Source of the DNA: Streptomyces cyanogenus
GTDB lineage: Bacteria; Actinomycetota; Actinomycetes; Streptomycetales; Streptomycetaceae
Assembly: GCF_017526105.1 (NCBI RefSeq)
Contig: NZ_CP071839.1
Location: 3,712,001 to 3,776,000, forward strand
DNA length: 64,000 nt
Direction: 5' to 3'
Shown piece after piece: positions 35,329-43,436 of this stretch. The number at the start of each line of letters is the position of its first letter. The stretch's first letter is position 1. The notes under the pieces were generated by a model that was not told the origin of the DNA, searched no databases, and saw only the letters and a program-made list of their open reading frames with translations. Both the position numbers and the translations under genes were made by a program.

Positions 35329-35519
35329 TCCTTGACGGTATCCGGCCCGGCGGGCGCCTCGCCGAGCCCCTCCGAGGCAGCGGGGTGGCCCAGGTCGGCG
35401 GCCCGGCGGTACGAGGTGCGCGCTCCCGAGCTGCCCTGCGTGTCCGGCAGGGCGGCCGGGCGGTGGGCGGGCGGCGCCCACCCCACGGCGCCCACCCCGC
35501 GCCGCTCACCCCGCGCCGC

Positions 35520-36557
35520 TCACCCCGCGGTGTTCCTGCCTTCGCTCTCCGCCGCCCGTATCGCGTCCCGGTACGCCCGTGCCGCCGCGCGCAGTGCCGC
35601 CTCCGGGTCGATGCCGTGCGCCTCGGCGCGCACCGCCAGCGCCAGCAGCTCGTAGCCGATGCCCTCTCCCTGCGGCAGCGGGACGTCCAGGCCGGCCGTG
35701 CGGGTGCGGGAGGCGAGCTTGGCGGCGAGGGCCAGGCCGGGCTGGCCGAGCGGGACGCCCTCGGTGACGGAGGTGCGCTGCTTCTCCTCGGCCTTGGTGC
35801 GCAGCCAGTGCTGCTTGACGTCCTCGGGGGTCTCGGCCTGCTCGTCGCCGAAGACGTGCGGGTGCCGGTGGATGAGCTTGGCGACGATGCCGCCGGCGAC
35901 GTCGTCGACGGAGAACGGCGCGTCCGGGTCCTCCTCGGCGATCCGGGAGTGGAAGACGACCTGGAGGAGGACGTCGCCCAGTTCCTCCCGCAGCTCCTCG
36001 CGGTCCCCGGCCTCGATCGCCTCGACCAGTTCGTACGCCTCCTCGATGCCGTACTTCGCCAGGCCCTCGTGGGTCTGCCGGGAGGACCAGGGGCATTCGG
36101 CCCGGATGCGGTCCATGACCTGCACGAGGTCCAGCAGGCGGGCGCCGGGCAGGTCGTAGGAGGCGGGCAGCAGCTCCAGCTCCGGCATGGCGACCCGGCC
36201 GGAGCCGGCCAGCCGGGCGAGGCCGTCGGTGAGCGCCGGCTCGCCCTCGCCCGTCGCCACGACCACCACCGTGCGCCCGCCGGCGCAGGCGTCCACCAGC
36301 TCCCGGGCGGTGGGGGAGGTCTGCGTCACCGCTATCCCGGCCTCGCGCAGATACGGCAGCTGCGGATGGGCACCGTCCGCGCACAGCACGGCGTCGGCGG
36401 TGCGCAGGGCCTGCCAGGCGGGCCAGGACAGCAGGCCGGGGGCGACGCGGTGGCTCGTGGTGAGCAGGACGATGCGGCCGGGGGCGGCTTCCGGGCCGGC
36501 CTGGGGGTGGGTGCCAGGGCTGGGTTCCGGGCTGGGTTCGGGGCTGATTCCGTTCAC
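35520..36557 (-). CDS. mazG: Nucleoside triphosphate pyrophosphohydrolase MazG
   Basis: 345 residues. An N-terminal ~130 residues (PGRIVLLTTSHRVAPGLLSWPAWQAL) resemble the degenerate methylase-like domain of the actinobacterial MazG. The MazG domain follows: RIRAECPWSSRQTHEGLAKYGIEEAYELVEAIEAGD, the EExxE metal motif in REELGDVLLQVVFHS, and a second partial repeat near GLALAAKLASRTRTAGLD. It hydrolyses NTPs and dNTPs to monophosphate, cleaning nucleotide pools. Starts are unclear: GTG 36557 or GTG 36575, neither with a good ribosome-binding site. Linker SPEPSPEPSPG is low-complexity. Confidence 0.9.
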   Translation of the reverse strand: MNGISPEPSPEPSPGTHPQAGPEAAPGRIVLLTTSHRVAPGLLSWPAWQALRTADAVLCADGAHPQLPYLREAGIAVTQTSPTARELVDACAGGRTVVVVATGEGEPALTDGLARLAGSGRVAMPELELLPASYDLPGARLLDLVQVMDRIRAECPWSSRQTHEGLAKYGIEEAYELVEAIEAGDREELREELGDVLLQVVFHSRIAEEDPDAPFSVDDVAGGIVAKLIHRHPHVFGDEQAETPEDVKQHWLRTKAEEKQRTSVTEGVPLGQPGLALAAKLASRTRTAGLDVPLPQGEGIGYELLALAVRAEAHGIDPEAALRAAARAYRDAIRAAESEGRNTAG

Positions 36558-36601
36558 GAACCGAACGTAACCCACGGCCCGAGGGAGCGGATCGCGTTGT
36601 C

Positions 36602-36624
36602 CACAGGGCCGAGGGGGTCCTGTG
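36602..36624 (-). terminator. Hairpin after the SurA-like lipoprotein gene
   Basis: CACAGGGCC (36602-36610) pairs with GGTCCTGTG (36616-36624) with one G-U pair and a 5-nt loop, 73 bp past the stop. Confidence 0.5.
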
Positions 36625-36696
36625 ATCGTATGACCAAAGCCGCCTTCACTCCGCCCCGGCCGGCCACGCCGCCACCCTCACGCCGCCCTCGCCGGC

Positions 36697-37347
36697 CTAC
36701 GCCGTCACCGGCTGGCCGCCCGCCGTCGTGACCTCACGCACCCACGGTGTCTCGGCGTCCACCCGGCTGCTCTTCTGCACGTCCCAGGAGCCGTAGCGCG
36801 GGTTGAGGTCGACGTGGAGTTCCTCCGAGGCCCTGGACAGGGCCTTCCAGAAGGCGGGCTGGCTGGTGTCGGTGCCGAGCTTCGTGGCGAGTTTCTGCGC
36901 CTCCAGTTGCAGGCGCAGGTTGTCGTCCAGGTGGGCCGGCGCGATGCCGTACTTCTGCAGCCAGGCCGTCTCCAGGCCCTTGCTGCCGCCGGCCTGCCGC
37001 TCCAGGTCCCCGCGCATCTGCTGGATCTCCTTGCGGGTGACCGTGATGCCCTGGTCCTGCGCGGCGCGGTGCAGCACCCGGTCGAGCACCATGTTGTGCA
37101 GGGTGTCGCGGGTCAGGCCGCTGGTGGAGGAGACGACCTGCTGGTACTGCGTGTCGTCCGGCACCGCGGCCCGCTGGGCCCTGCGGACCTCGTCGACCCG
37201 GCTCTCCAGCTGCGCGACGGTGATCCGCTGTCCGCCGACGACGGCCGCGGCGCCCGGGTGCGCATCGTTTCCGCAAGCGGTCAGCAGGGGTGCCGCGGCG
37301 GCGATCGCGGCGGTGAGGACGAGCGCGGTGCGACGGCGGCGGTGCAA
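36697..37347 (-). CDS. SurA N-terminal domain lipoprotein (foldase-like)
   Basis: 216 residues. Lipoprotein signal with lipobox LLTAC (Cys near residue 27), then a SurA_N-type chaperone domain (VVGGQRITVAQLESRVDEVRRAQ, LTRDTLHNMVLDRVLHRAAQDQGITVT). The PPIase domain of full-length SurA/PrsA proteins is absent. It likely acts outside the membrane on folding of secreted proteins. The start is TTG at 37347, decided by CTGGAGG 6 nt upstream; no ATG or GTG fits. Directly upstream lies the kinase gene. Confidence 0.85.
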   Translation of the reverse strand: MHRRRRTALVLTAAIAAAAPLLTACGNDAHPGAAAVVGGQRITVAQLESRVDEVRRAQRAAVPDDTQYQQVVSSTSGLTRDTLHNMVLDRVLHRAAQDQGITVTRKEIQQMRGDLERQAGGSKGLETAWLQKYGIAPAHLDDNLRLQLEAQKLATKLGTDTSQPAFWKALSRASEELHVDLNPRYGSWDVQKSSRVDAETPWVREVTTAGGQPVTA

Positions 37348-37517
37348 GGAAACCTCCAGGGGGGAGATTGTGCGACGGTGCACAAGGTCTTGCGGTGATC
37401 GATGGTAGGCAGTGGGCAGGCCGCGGCCAACCCATTCGACCAACGATTCGCACCCGCTTCGGGCACCGCCGCGCCGTGGCGGCAGGCCCCGGCGGGGTCC
37501 GTCCCGGCGCCGTCCGC

Positions 37518-39053
37518 CTATCCGCGCACCTGTCCCAGCCACTGGAGGGTCCGGCGGACCTCCAGGGCCATCGGATGGCCGGGGCCCTGCAGCCGCTCCA
37601 CGTCCAGGACCAGCCGGGCGAGGGTGTCGTGCGCGGCCGGCCGGTCGCCGAGGGCGAGCAGGAGGTGGCCGATGCGGCGGCGGACCTCGTGGGCGAGCTG
37701 CGGGTCCCCGGAGACGTACTGGTTCTGGTAGTACGGCAGCAGCGCGCGGTACTCGGCGAGCGCGGCCGCCGGTTCGCCCAGCTGCTCCAGGCACTGCGCG
37801 GCCTCGTAGCGGTAGCGCAGCGACTGCGGGTCGGCCTGGCCGGCCTCGGCGGCGCGTTCGTCGGCGAGGCGGCGCAGTTCGGGCAGCGCCCGCCGGTACT
37901 GGCCGTCGTCCATGAGCGTGGCCGCGTACTGCTTGCGCAGGGTGCGTACGACCGGGGAGTGCTCGCCGTGCTGCTCGGCGGCGGCCGGCAGGATCGCGCC
38001 CAGGATGTCGACGGCCTGCGTGATGCGGCCCTCGCCCAGCAGGCGCTTGACCTCGTCCACGGCGGCGGCGACATCGGGCTTCTCGGCCACCGGCGGGGCC
38101 GGCGCGACCGGGGCGGGCTGCGGCGCGGGGGTCCTGGCGCGGTCCGGCCAGGGGGTGTGCGGACGCAGGAAGGGGCGCGTGGGGTCCAGGGGCGCCCCGG
38201 TGGGTGTTCCGCGCGCGGGCAGCAGCTGCGCCAGGTCCTCGTACACCTCCTGCGCGGACGCCGGGCGGTGCTGCGGGTCCTTGGCGAGCAGCCGCAGCAC
38301 CAGGGCCTCCAGCGCCTCGGGCACCTCGGGGCGGATCCGGCGCACGGGCAGCGGGGGCTCGTACAGGTGCCGGTGCAGCACGCCGAGCGCCGTGGAACCG
38401 GCGAACGGCACCTCCCCGCTCAGCAGTTCGTGCATCAGCACGCCCAGCGCGTACAGGTCGGTGTACGGGCCGACCGCGCCGCCCATCGCCTGCTCCGGCG
38501 CCATGTAGGCGGGTGAGCCGATCGGGGAGCCGGTGTGGGTGAGGCGGGTGGTGTCGGTGTCCATCACCGAGGCCACGCCCAGGTCGAGGACGGTGACCGT
38601 GCCGTCCTGCTTCACCATCACGTTGCGCGGCTTGAGGTCGCGGTGCACGATCGGCACGGCGTGCACGGCGCTCAGAACGGCGCACAGCTGCGCGGCCACC
38701 GCGACCGTCCACTGCCACGGGTACGGGTCGTGCTCGGCGAGGTGGTCGGAGAGGTCGGCGCCGTCGACGTACTGCATGACGAGGAACAGTTCCTCGCCCT
38801 CGCTGCCCGCGTCGTGCACCGTCACCAGCCCGGGGTGGTCCACCTGCGCGGTCACCCGGCACTCGCGCATGAACCGGCGGCGCAGCTCGTCCGCCTCCTG
38901 GCCCGCCACCTTGTCGGGGCGCAGCAGCTTGACCGCCACGCGCCGGTCGAGCCTGCGGTCGTACGCCGTCCAGACCTGGCCCATGCCGCCCTGCCCGATG
39001 AGCGTGGACAGTTCGTACCGGCCGGCGACCATGCGCCCTGTCGCCACGGTCAC
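37518..39053 (-). CDS. Serine/threonine protein kinase (PknB-like) with C-terminal TPR-like region
   Basis: 511 residues. Kinase domain at residues ~13-275: glycine loop IGQGGMGQVW, Lys42 in VAVKLL, catalytic HRDLKPRN (Asp139), DLG in place of DFG at 157-159, and GSPAYMAPEQA. A Pro-rich linker (~285-330) leads to helical repeats (~335-511) with TPR-like spacing. No membrane helix or PASTA repeats are seen, so it is cytoplasmic. GTG start at 39053, overlapping the stop of the upstream membrane protein gene (GTGA), with GAGGA 6 nt before it; the two are probably co-translated. Confidence 0.93.
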   Translation of the reverse strand: MTVATGRMVAGRYELSTLIGQGGMGQVWTAYDRRLDRRVAVKLLRPDKVAGQEADELRRRFMRECRVTAQVDHPGLVTVHDAGSEGEELFLVMQYVDGADLSDHLAEHDPYPWQWTVAVAAQLCAVLSAVHAVPIVHRDLKPRNVMVKQDGTVTVLDLGVASVMDTDTTRLTHTGSPIGSPAYMAPEQAMGGAVGPYTDLYALGVLMHELLSGEVPFAGSTALGVLHRHLYEPPLPVRRIRPEVPEALEALVLRLLAKDPQHRPASAQEVYEDLAQLLPARGTPTGAPLDPTRPFLRPHTPWPDRARTPAPQPAPVAPAPPVAEKPDVAAAVDEVKRLLGEGRITQAVDILGAILPAAAEQHGEHSPVVRTLRKQYAATLMDDGQYRRALPELRRLADERAAEAGQADPQSLRYRYEAAQCLEQLGEPAAALAEYRALLPYYQNQYVSGDPQLAHEVRRRIGHLLLALGDRPAAHDTLARLVLDVERLQGPGHPMALEVRRTLQWLGQVRG

Positions 39054-39694
39054 CGCCCGTCCTCGCCGCGGCCCTCGTGTCCGTCGTGCCGGCGCAGGTA
39101 GTCGCTCAGTTCGTCGAGTTCGGCGCGCACCTGGTCGATGCGGGCGGGCGCGGGGCGCTGCGGCGGCGCGGGGGCCGGGGGCACGGCACCTCCCGTGTGG
39201 GGCGGCCGGGGTATCGGCGTCTGGTGCGCGGGCGGCTGGGGTACCGGCGTGTGGTGCGCGGGCGGTGCGGGGTGCTGCGGTGCCGGGCCGGGCGTCGTGT
39301 ACGGCGGTGCCGCGTGCGTGAAGCCGTAGGGTCCGTGCACGGTGTGCGCGGGCGCGTACCCGGCGAACGTCCGCTGCTGGTGCACCCGGATGTCCACGAC
39401 CAGGTAGTAGACCGCGGACGCCATGCCGAGGAGCAGGAGCAGCGCCAGCGCGAGGTCGCTGCGCCAGTCCTCCTCCGGCAGTGCGCCGACCATCACCAGC
39501 CCGGTGATGGACAGCGGCAGGCTCAGCCAGGCGGTCAGCCAGTCGGACCAGCGGCCCCGCACGAAGGCGACCCGGAACAGCGGGAGGCAGGACAGGAGTC
39601 CGCACGTGAGGGTCCCGGCCGCCGCGAACATCACGCGCAGGAATATGACCGTTCCCGCGCTGCGAGGAGGCGGCACCGCGCCGTGGCCGTACAT
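39050..39694 (-). CDS. Membrane protein with Pro/His-rich cytoplasmic tail, unknown function
   Basis: 214 residues. Three hydrophobic segments lie in the first ~100 residues (VIFLRVMFAAAGTLTCGLLSCLPLF, LSLPLSITGLVMVGALP, LALALLLLLGMASAVYYLVV). A Pro/His/Thr-rich tail (~115-180) and a closing helix (RIDQVRAELDELSDYLRRHDG) follow. ATG at 39694 with AGGAG upstream. Its stop overlaps the start of the kinase gene, so it may anchor or be a target of that kinase. Confidence 0.7.
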   Translation of the reverse strand: MYGHGAVPPPRSAGTVIFLRVMFAAAGTLTCGLLSCLPLFRVAFVRGRWSDWLTAWLSLPLSITGLVMVGALPEEDWRSDLALALLLLLGMASAVYYLVVDIRVHQQRTFAGYAPAHTVHGPYGFTHAAPPYTTPGPAPQHPAPPAHHTPVPQPPAHQTPIPRPPHTGGAVPPAPAPPQRPAPARIDQVRAELDELSDYLRRHDGHEGRGEDGR

Positions 39695-39848
39695 GACTGC
39701 TCCTGGACCGAGTGGGACCGATGGGGACGGACGCCGACGGGACGGTGTCCGGGTCGGAGTCCGAGCGTATAGGCCGACAAGGACAACCGGTCTCGGGTTG
39801 TACCGAACCGTTGTCGCACTGATCACTTCGCGTGCGCCGGAACCGCGC

Positions 39849-39890
39849 GGTCCGACCGGACTGGTTCGACCCGGCTCGTTCGGCCGGACC
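39849..39890 (-). terminator. Imperfect hairpin after the DNA methylase gene
   Basis: GGTCCGACCGGA (39849-39860) pairs with TTCGGCCGGACC (39879-39890), 10 of 12 positions, just past the stop at 39895. A further dyad GACAAC...GTTGTC lies at 39782-39815. Confidence 0.5.
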
Positions 39891-39894
39891 GGGT

Positions 39895-42216
39895 TCAGTC
39901 GGGGGCGACCGTGCCGTCCGTCAGTCCGTCGTACATCCCGCGTACGAGCTGTTCCCCGAGCCGGCTCGCGTGCCTGAGCGCCCGCTCGAACTCGTCCAGT
40001 GCGCGGAACCGTGCGCCGTAGCGCCGCTGTTCGTCCAGCGGGAGCCGGGGCAGGTGCAGCCGGCGCACGTCCAGGCGGGTCGCCGTGGAGGCGTAGCTGC
40101 TGGCCTGCCGGTTGTTGGCGGTCCCGCGCAGGAACCCGGCGAGGAACCACGGGTCGAGCGCCGTGCGATCGGGGCGCAGCAGCACGAGGTTGCGCCCCAG
40201 GGCGGCGCCGCCCGTCACCTCGTCGATCACGCGCGCCACCGCTCCCCCGCCGAGCACCGGTACGACGACGTCGCCCGGCTCGGTCAGTACGGCCTCCTCC
40301 TCGCTCTCCGGAAGCATGCCCGACGGCTCCGTTCCGGCGAGGACGTCGTGGTCGGTGAGGACCGGCACGCGCGCGTGGCCGCCGTTTCCGCCGGTGCGCA
40401 TCACCAGCGCGCCCCCGCGCGCGAGTTCGCCGACGGTGGTGAGCGGCCAGCGCGCGGGCGGTGCCGGGTCGGCGGGGGGCGGGGTGAGGTCGGCGGTCAG
40501 GCGCAGGGTCGCGCCGAGGCGCTCGCGCACCCGCGTCAGCTGCTCCGCGCCGTCGGCGACCGCGGCCGGCGGCAGATGGCGGGCGGGCGCGAGGTCCACG
40601 TCGTCGTCGAGGAGTTCGATCACCGGTACCGAACGCGCCAGCCCCGGCCGCTCGGTCAGCCGCCCCGCGCGCGTGAAGGCGCGCCAGGCGTCCGTCACCG
40701 CCTCCCGCACCGCGTCCCAGTCCGGCCCGCCCCGTCCCTCCCCGGCGTACCTCCCGGTGTCCACGAGCAGCACCTCGGGCGTCGCCGGCGTCCGGTCGGG
40801 CCGGCGCAGCACCCACAGGTGCAGCGGGATGTTGTACGGCGGTGCCGCGCCGACCGGCAGCGCGACGACGGCCCGCAGCGCGCCCCGGCGCAGCAGATCG
40901 GCACGGATGCGGCGCCCGGAGCGGCGGGAGGCGACGGCCGGCGGCATGAGCAGTACGGCGGTGCCGCCGTCGGTCAGCCGGGCCAGCGCGTGCTGCACCC
41001 AGGCCAGCTCGGACTCGGTGCGCGCCGGGAAGCCGTACTCCCAGCGGGGGTCGTAGGCGAGTTCGTCGTGGCCCCAGTTGCGCTCGTTGAACGGCGGGTG
41101 GCACAGGACCACGTCGGCGCGCAGTCCGGGGTGGGCGTCGGCGCGCAGGGTGTCACCGGCGGCGGCGCGCACGGTGGCCCGGCTGTGCAGCGCGAGCCGG
41201 AGCGCGCTGAGCGCGGCCAGCTCGGGCGCGCTGTCCTGGGCGTACAGCTCCTGGCCGGGGCGGGGGTCCACGGCGCGCAGCAGGGCGCCGGTGCCGCAGG
41301 CGGGGTCCAGCGCGGTGCGGGCCGGTCCGGCGAGGTCGGCCATGAGACCGGCGAGTTCGGCGGGGGTCAGCGTGTACTGGCGCGGGTTGGCGTCCAGGTG
41401 CCGGCCCAGCAGGAACTCGAACGTCTGCCGCGCCCCGACCTCGGCGGCCAGCTCGGCGACACCACGCAGGAGGGGAGCAGAGGGGAGGAGTTGGGGGCCG
41501 GTGGGGGTGCGGAGGGCGGGGGTGGGGCGGGGGGTGGTGGTGGGGGATGCGGTGGGTGGGGTGGGCGGGGAGGAGTTCACAGCGGGATCCGTGACGGCCG
41601 CGTTCACACCGGGTGTCGTGACCAATGCGTTCACACCGGTCCCGGCGGCCGCGGCGTTCACACCGGCCCCGGCGGCCGCAGCGTTCACACCCTCAGGTCC
41701 GACCGAGGCGTTCACACCACCGGCGCCGCCCGCCGAGTTCACACCGCCGGCCTTCCCCCCGGAGTTCACACCCCCAGCCGCCCCAGCGGCGTTCACACCC
41801 TGTCCCCCACGTCCGCCCGGCAGCCCGAAGCGCGGGGTCAGCACCTGCTCCAGCGCCCCCGGCAGCACCGCGGCCAGCCTCGCGTCGGAGCCCGCGCTCG
41901 CGTCGAGCCAGACGGTGGGCCGCTCATGGATCAGCAGCAGCGCGCAACCGGCGTGCACGAGGGCCGTCAACGGGCCTTCCGGGTGCCCGGCGAGCTGTTG
42001 CCAGACGCGCTCGCGCAGCGGGACCTCGGCGAGTTTGCCCTGCTTGCGCAGCCAGGCCTCGACCTCGGCGAGCGCGAAGGAGGGGCTGGTCTCGGTGCCG
42101 CCGACCGGCTTCGGGAAGTCCGCGTGCCGGCGGCGCCAGTTGCTGACGGCGGCGCGGCCCACTCCGGCGAGCCGCGCGATACCGGCTGCGGTCACCTCTG
42201 TCGCGTTGTCCTGCAC
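39895..42216 (-). CDS. HTH - N6-adenine DNA methylase - specificity domain fusion
   Basis: 773 residues. Residues ~8-60 form an HTH (AAGIARLAGVGRAAVSNWRRRH). Residues ~139-215 hold a 9-residue tandem repeat, and ~240-520 a type-I HsdM-like methylase: HLDANPRQYTLTPAELAGLM, SAM motif LDPACGTGALL (303-312), and motif IV as CHPPFNERNWG. The usual (N/D)PP(F/Y) is HPPF here, with His373 in the catalytic Asn position. The C-terminal ~190 residues (RWPLTTVGELARGG...LPRLPLDEQRRYGARF) resemble one HsdS target-recognition domain. No restriction subunit is adjacent, so this is an orphan methylase-like or DNA-binding protein. GTG start at 42216. Confidence 0.85.
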   Translation of the reverse strand: MQDNATEVTAAGIARLAGVGRAAVSNWRRRHADFPKPVGGTETSPSFALAEVEAWLRKQGKLAEVPLRERVWQQLAGHPEGPLTALVHAGCALLLIHERPTVWLDASAGSDARLAAVLPGALEQVLTPRFGLPGGRGGQGVNAAGAAGGVNSGGKAGGVNSAGGAGGVNASVGPEGVNAAAAGAGVNAAAAGTGVNALVTTPGVNAAVTDPAVNSSPPTPPTASPTTTPRPTPALRTPTGPQLLPSAPLLRGVAELAAEVGARQTFEFLLGRHLDANPRQYTLTPAELAGLMADLAGPARTALDPACGTGALLRAVDPRPGQELYAQDSAPELAALSALRLALHSRATVRAAAGDTLRADAHPGLRADVVLCHPPFNERNWGHDELAYDPRWEYGFPARTESELAWVQHALARLTDGGTAVLLMPPAVASRRSGRRIRADLLRRGALRAVVALPVGAAPPYNIPLHLWVLRRPDRTPATPEVLLVDTGRYAGEGRGGPDWDAVREAVTDAWRAFTRAGRLTERPGLARSVPVIELLDDDVDLAPARHLPPAAVADGAEQLTRVRERLGATLRLTADLTPPPADPAPPARWPLTTVGELARGGALVMRTGGNGGHARVPVLTDHDVLAGTEPSGMLPESEEEAVLTEPGDVVVPVLGGGAVARVIDEVTGGAALGRNLVLLRPDRTALDPWFLAGFLRGTANNRQASSYASTATRLDVRRLHLPRLPLDEQRRYGARFRALDEFERALRHASRLGEQLVRGMYDGLTDGTVAPD
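41575..41799 (-). repeat. 27-bp minisatellite inside the methylase gene
   Basis: Eight full copies and a partial ninth of a 9-codon unit beginning GVN (residues 140, 149, 158, 167, 176, 185, 194 and 203, with AVN at 212). On the plus strand each copy shows GTTCACACC. The other six residues of the unit vary (Ala/Gly/Ser/Thr-rich). Whole-unit gain or loss would keep frame. Confidence 0.9.
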
Positions 42217-42260
42217 CGGCCCTGCTCCCCTCGTCCCGTGTGTGCGCCGAGCATACCGAC

Positions 42261-42293
42261 GTACACAAGATCCATGGGTTCACCATCGTGTAC
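42261..42293. promoter_or_regulatory. Inverted repeat GTACAC / GTGTAC upstream of the methylase gene
   Basis: GTACAC (42261-42266) and GTGTAC (42288-42293) are 27 bp apart centre to centre. A GGTTCAC sequence between them (42278-42284) occurs again at 42323-42329, inside the promoter spacer of the divergent gene. Confidence 0.35.
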
Positions 42294-42315
42294 ATCTACC
42301 ACTCTGTGGACCGTG

Positions 42316-42344
42316 TTGACTCGGTTCACAAGCTCTGCTGTTAT
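42316..42344 (+). promoter_or_regulatory. Vegetative-type promoter
   Basis: TTGACT (42316-42321), 17 bp, TGTTAT (42339-42344): one of the best sigma-HrdB-like matches in the window. It drives the small secreted-peptide candidate and probably the lipoprotein gene after it. Confidence 0.6.
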
Positions 42345-42407
42345 TGACGCAGCGGACAGCGGCCACCGGAGGGGGAGGCCGACCGCAGCATTCGGGGAGG
42401 GTTCGCC

Positions 42408-42639
42408 ATGGGTACGAAGGCCAAGGCCGCGCTCGGTGCCGTCGTGGGGCTCGCCGTCACCGGCGCGGTGTCCGCGAACGCGACGGCCGAGTACGGGTCC
42501 GGCGGCTGGTGTCGCCGGAGGCCTCAGAAGGTCTGCCCCCCCCCGGGTACCAGGCGGGCCGTACGTCCCGCCGTGCACACCCCCGCTCACCCCCCACGCT
42601 CCCCTTCACCCCCGTTCCACACCCGCTCATCACCTCTGA
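42408..42639 (+). CDS. Candidate small secreted Cys/Pro-rich peptide with a nine-C tract
   Basis: ATG at 42408 has GGGGAGGG 6 nt upstream and encodes a good signal peptide (MGTKAKAALGAVVGLAVTGA, cut after SANA). Then comes TAEYGSGGWCRRRPQKVCPP. At this point lies a run of nine C (42536-42544). As written, the frame runs on into the lipoprotein gene with poor coding character. With one C fewer it continues as RVPGGPYVPPCTPPL and stops at TGA 42637-42639, just before the ribosome-binding site of the next gene, giving ~75 residues with three cysteines. This is either a natural slippery tract, a sequencing error or a decayed gene; not a known family. Confidence 0.4.
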
Positions 42640-42648
42640 AGGAATGTC

Positions 42649-43365
42649 ATGCGTCTGTCGTCCCGTGCCGCCACGCTGCTCGCCGTCGCGGTGCTCCCTC
42701 TGGCCCTGTCCGCCTGTTCCTCGGACTCGTCCTCCGGCACAGGTGCGAGCGCCAAGCCGGCCAAGGCGAAGAACCCCAACGCCGGTCTGCTGACCGGTAC
42801 GCAGCTGAAGAAGGCGCTGGCGCCCGCGTCGGCCTTCCCGGCCGGGTTCACCCTGGAGGCCGACGGCGCCTCGGACAGCGGCGGCAAGTTCCTCGCTCCG
42901 TCCAGCCGGAAGACCGCGAAGCCGGATTGCACCCGGCTGGAGGGCACGTCCTGGATCCAGGTGACCGGTTTCGAGGGAGGCGTGGCGTTCGCGCAGGACG
43001 ACTACGTGAACGCGGACAAGACCGAGGAAGTGGCCCAGGAGGCCGACGCGTTCCAGGGCACCACGGCGAAGACGGTGATGAAGCAGCTGCAGTCCGTCGC
43101 GGCCGAGTGCGCCACCTTCACGGACACGGACACGCACGCCAAGGTGAAGGTGAAGGGCGAGTCCACGGCCGGGCTCGGCGACGAGGCGTACACGATGACA
43201 CTGACCAGCGGCACCTGGGAGACCGGCACCACGCTCATCGCGGTCCGTTCCGGCAACACCGTGGTCACCGTGCTGTCCACCGCGGGCAGTGACAACGGTG
43301 CCGCGGCCGCGAAGAAGGTGACGACCCGGATCCTGGGCTCGCTGAAGGGCAAGTCGGCCGCGTGA
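42649..43365 (+). CDS. Lipoprotein, unknown function
   Basis: 238 residues. Signal peptide with lipobox ALSAC (Cys23), then a Ser/Gly/Ala/Lys linker and a soluble domain (~45-238) with LLTGTQLKKALAPASAFPAGF, DCTRLEGTSWIQVTGF and a closing GNTVVTVLSTAGSDNGAA. The domain resembles small actinobacterial sensor-like lipoproteins of the PknH-sensor/DUF type, but I cannot name the family. ATG at 42649 with GAAGGA upstream. It is probably co-transcribed with the peptide candidate. Confidence 0.75.
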   Translation: MRLSSRAATLLAVAVLPLALSACSSDSSSGTGASAKPAKAKNPNAGLLTGTQLKKALAPASAFPAGFTLEADGASDSGGKFLAPSSRKTAKPDCTRLEGTSWIQVTGFEGGVAFAQDDYVNADKTEEVAQEADAFQGTTAKTVMKQLQSVAAECATFTDTDTHAKVKVKGESTAGLGDEAYTMTLTSGTWETGTTLIAVRSGNTVVTVLSTAGSDNGAAAAKKVTTRILGSLKGKSAA

Positions 43366-43397
43366 CCCGCACGGGCGGCGGGTCCGCCCGGCCACGA

Positions 43398-43436
43398 GTG
43401 ACCTGAACTCCGGGCCCCGCCCGGGGCTCAGGTCAC
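43398..43436. terminator. Bidirectional hairpin terminator
   Basis: GTGACCTGA (43398-43406) pairs with TCAGGTCAC (43428-43436), with an inner CCGGGC/GCCCGG stem. It sits between the convergent lipoprotein and GNAT genes and overlaps the GNAT stop codon. Confidence 0.8.

Noticed and set aside
41575..41799. CRISPR-like regular repeats
   Set aside because: The 27-bp period is inside a coding frame, the repeats are contiguous without unique spacers, and no cas gene is present.
42408..43292. A 294-codon protein running through the lipoprotein gene
   Set aside because: Beyond the C tract the composition is Arg/His-rich frame-shadow sequence, and the lipoprotein in another frame has clear signal peptide and coding bias.
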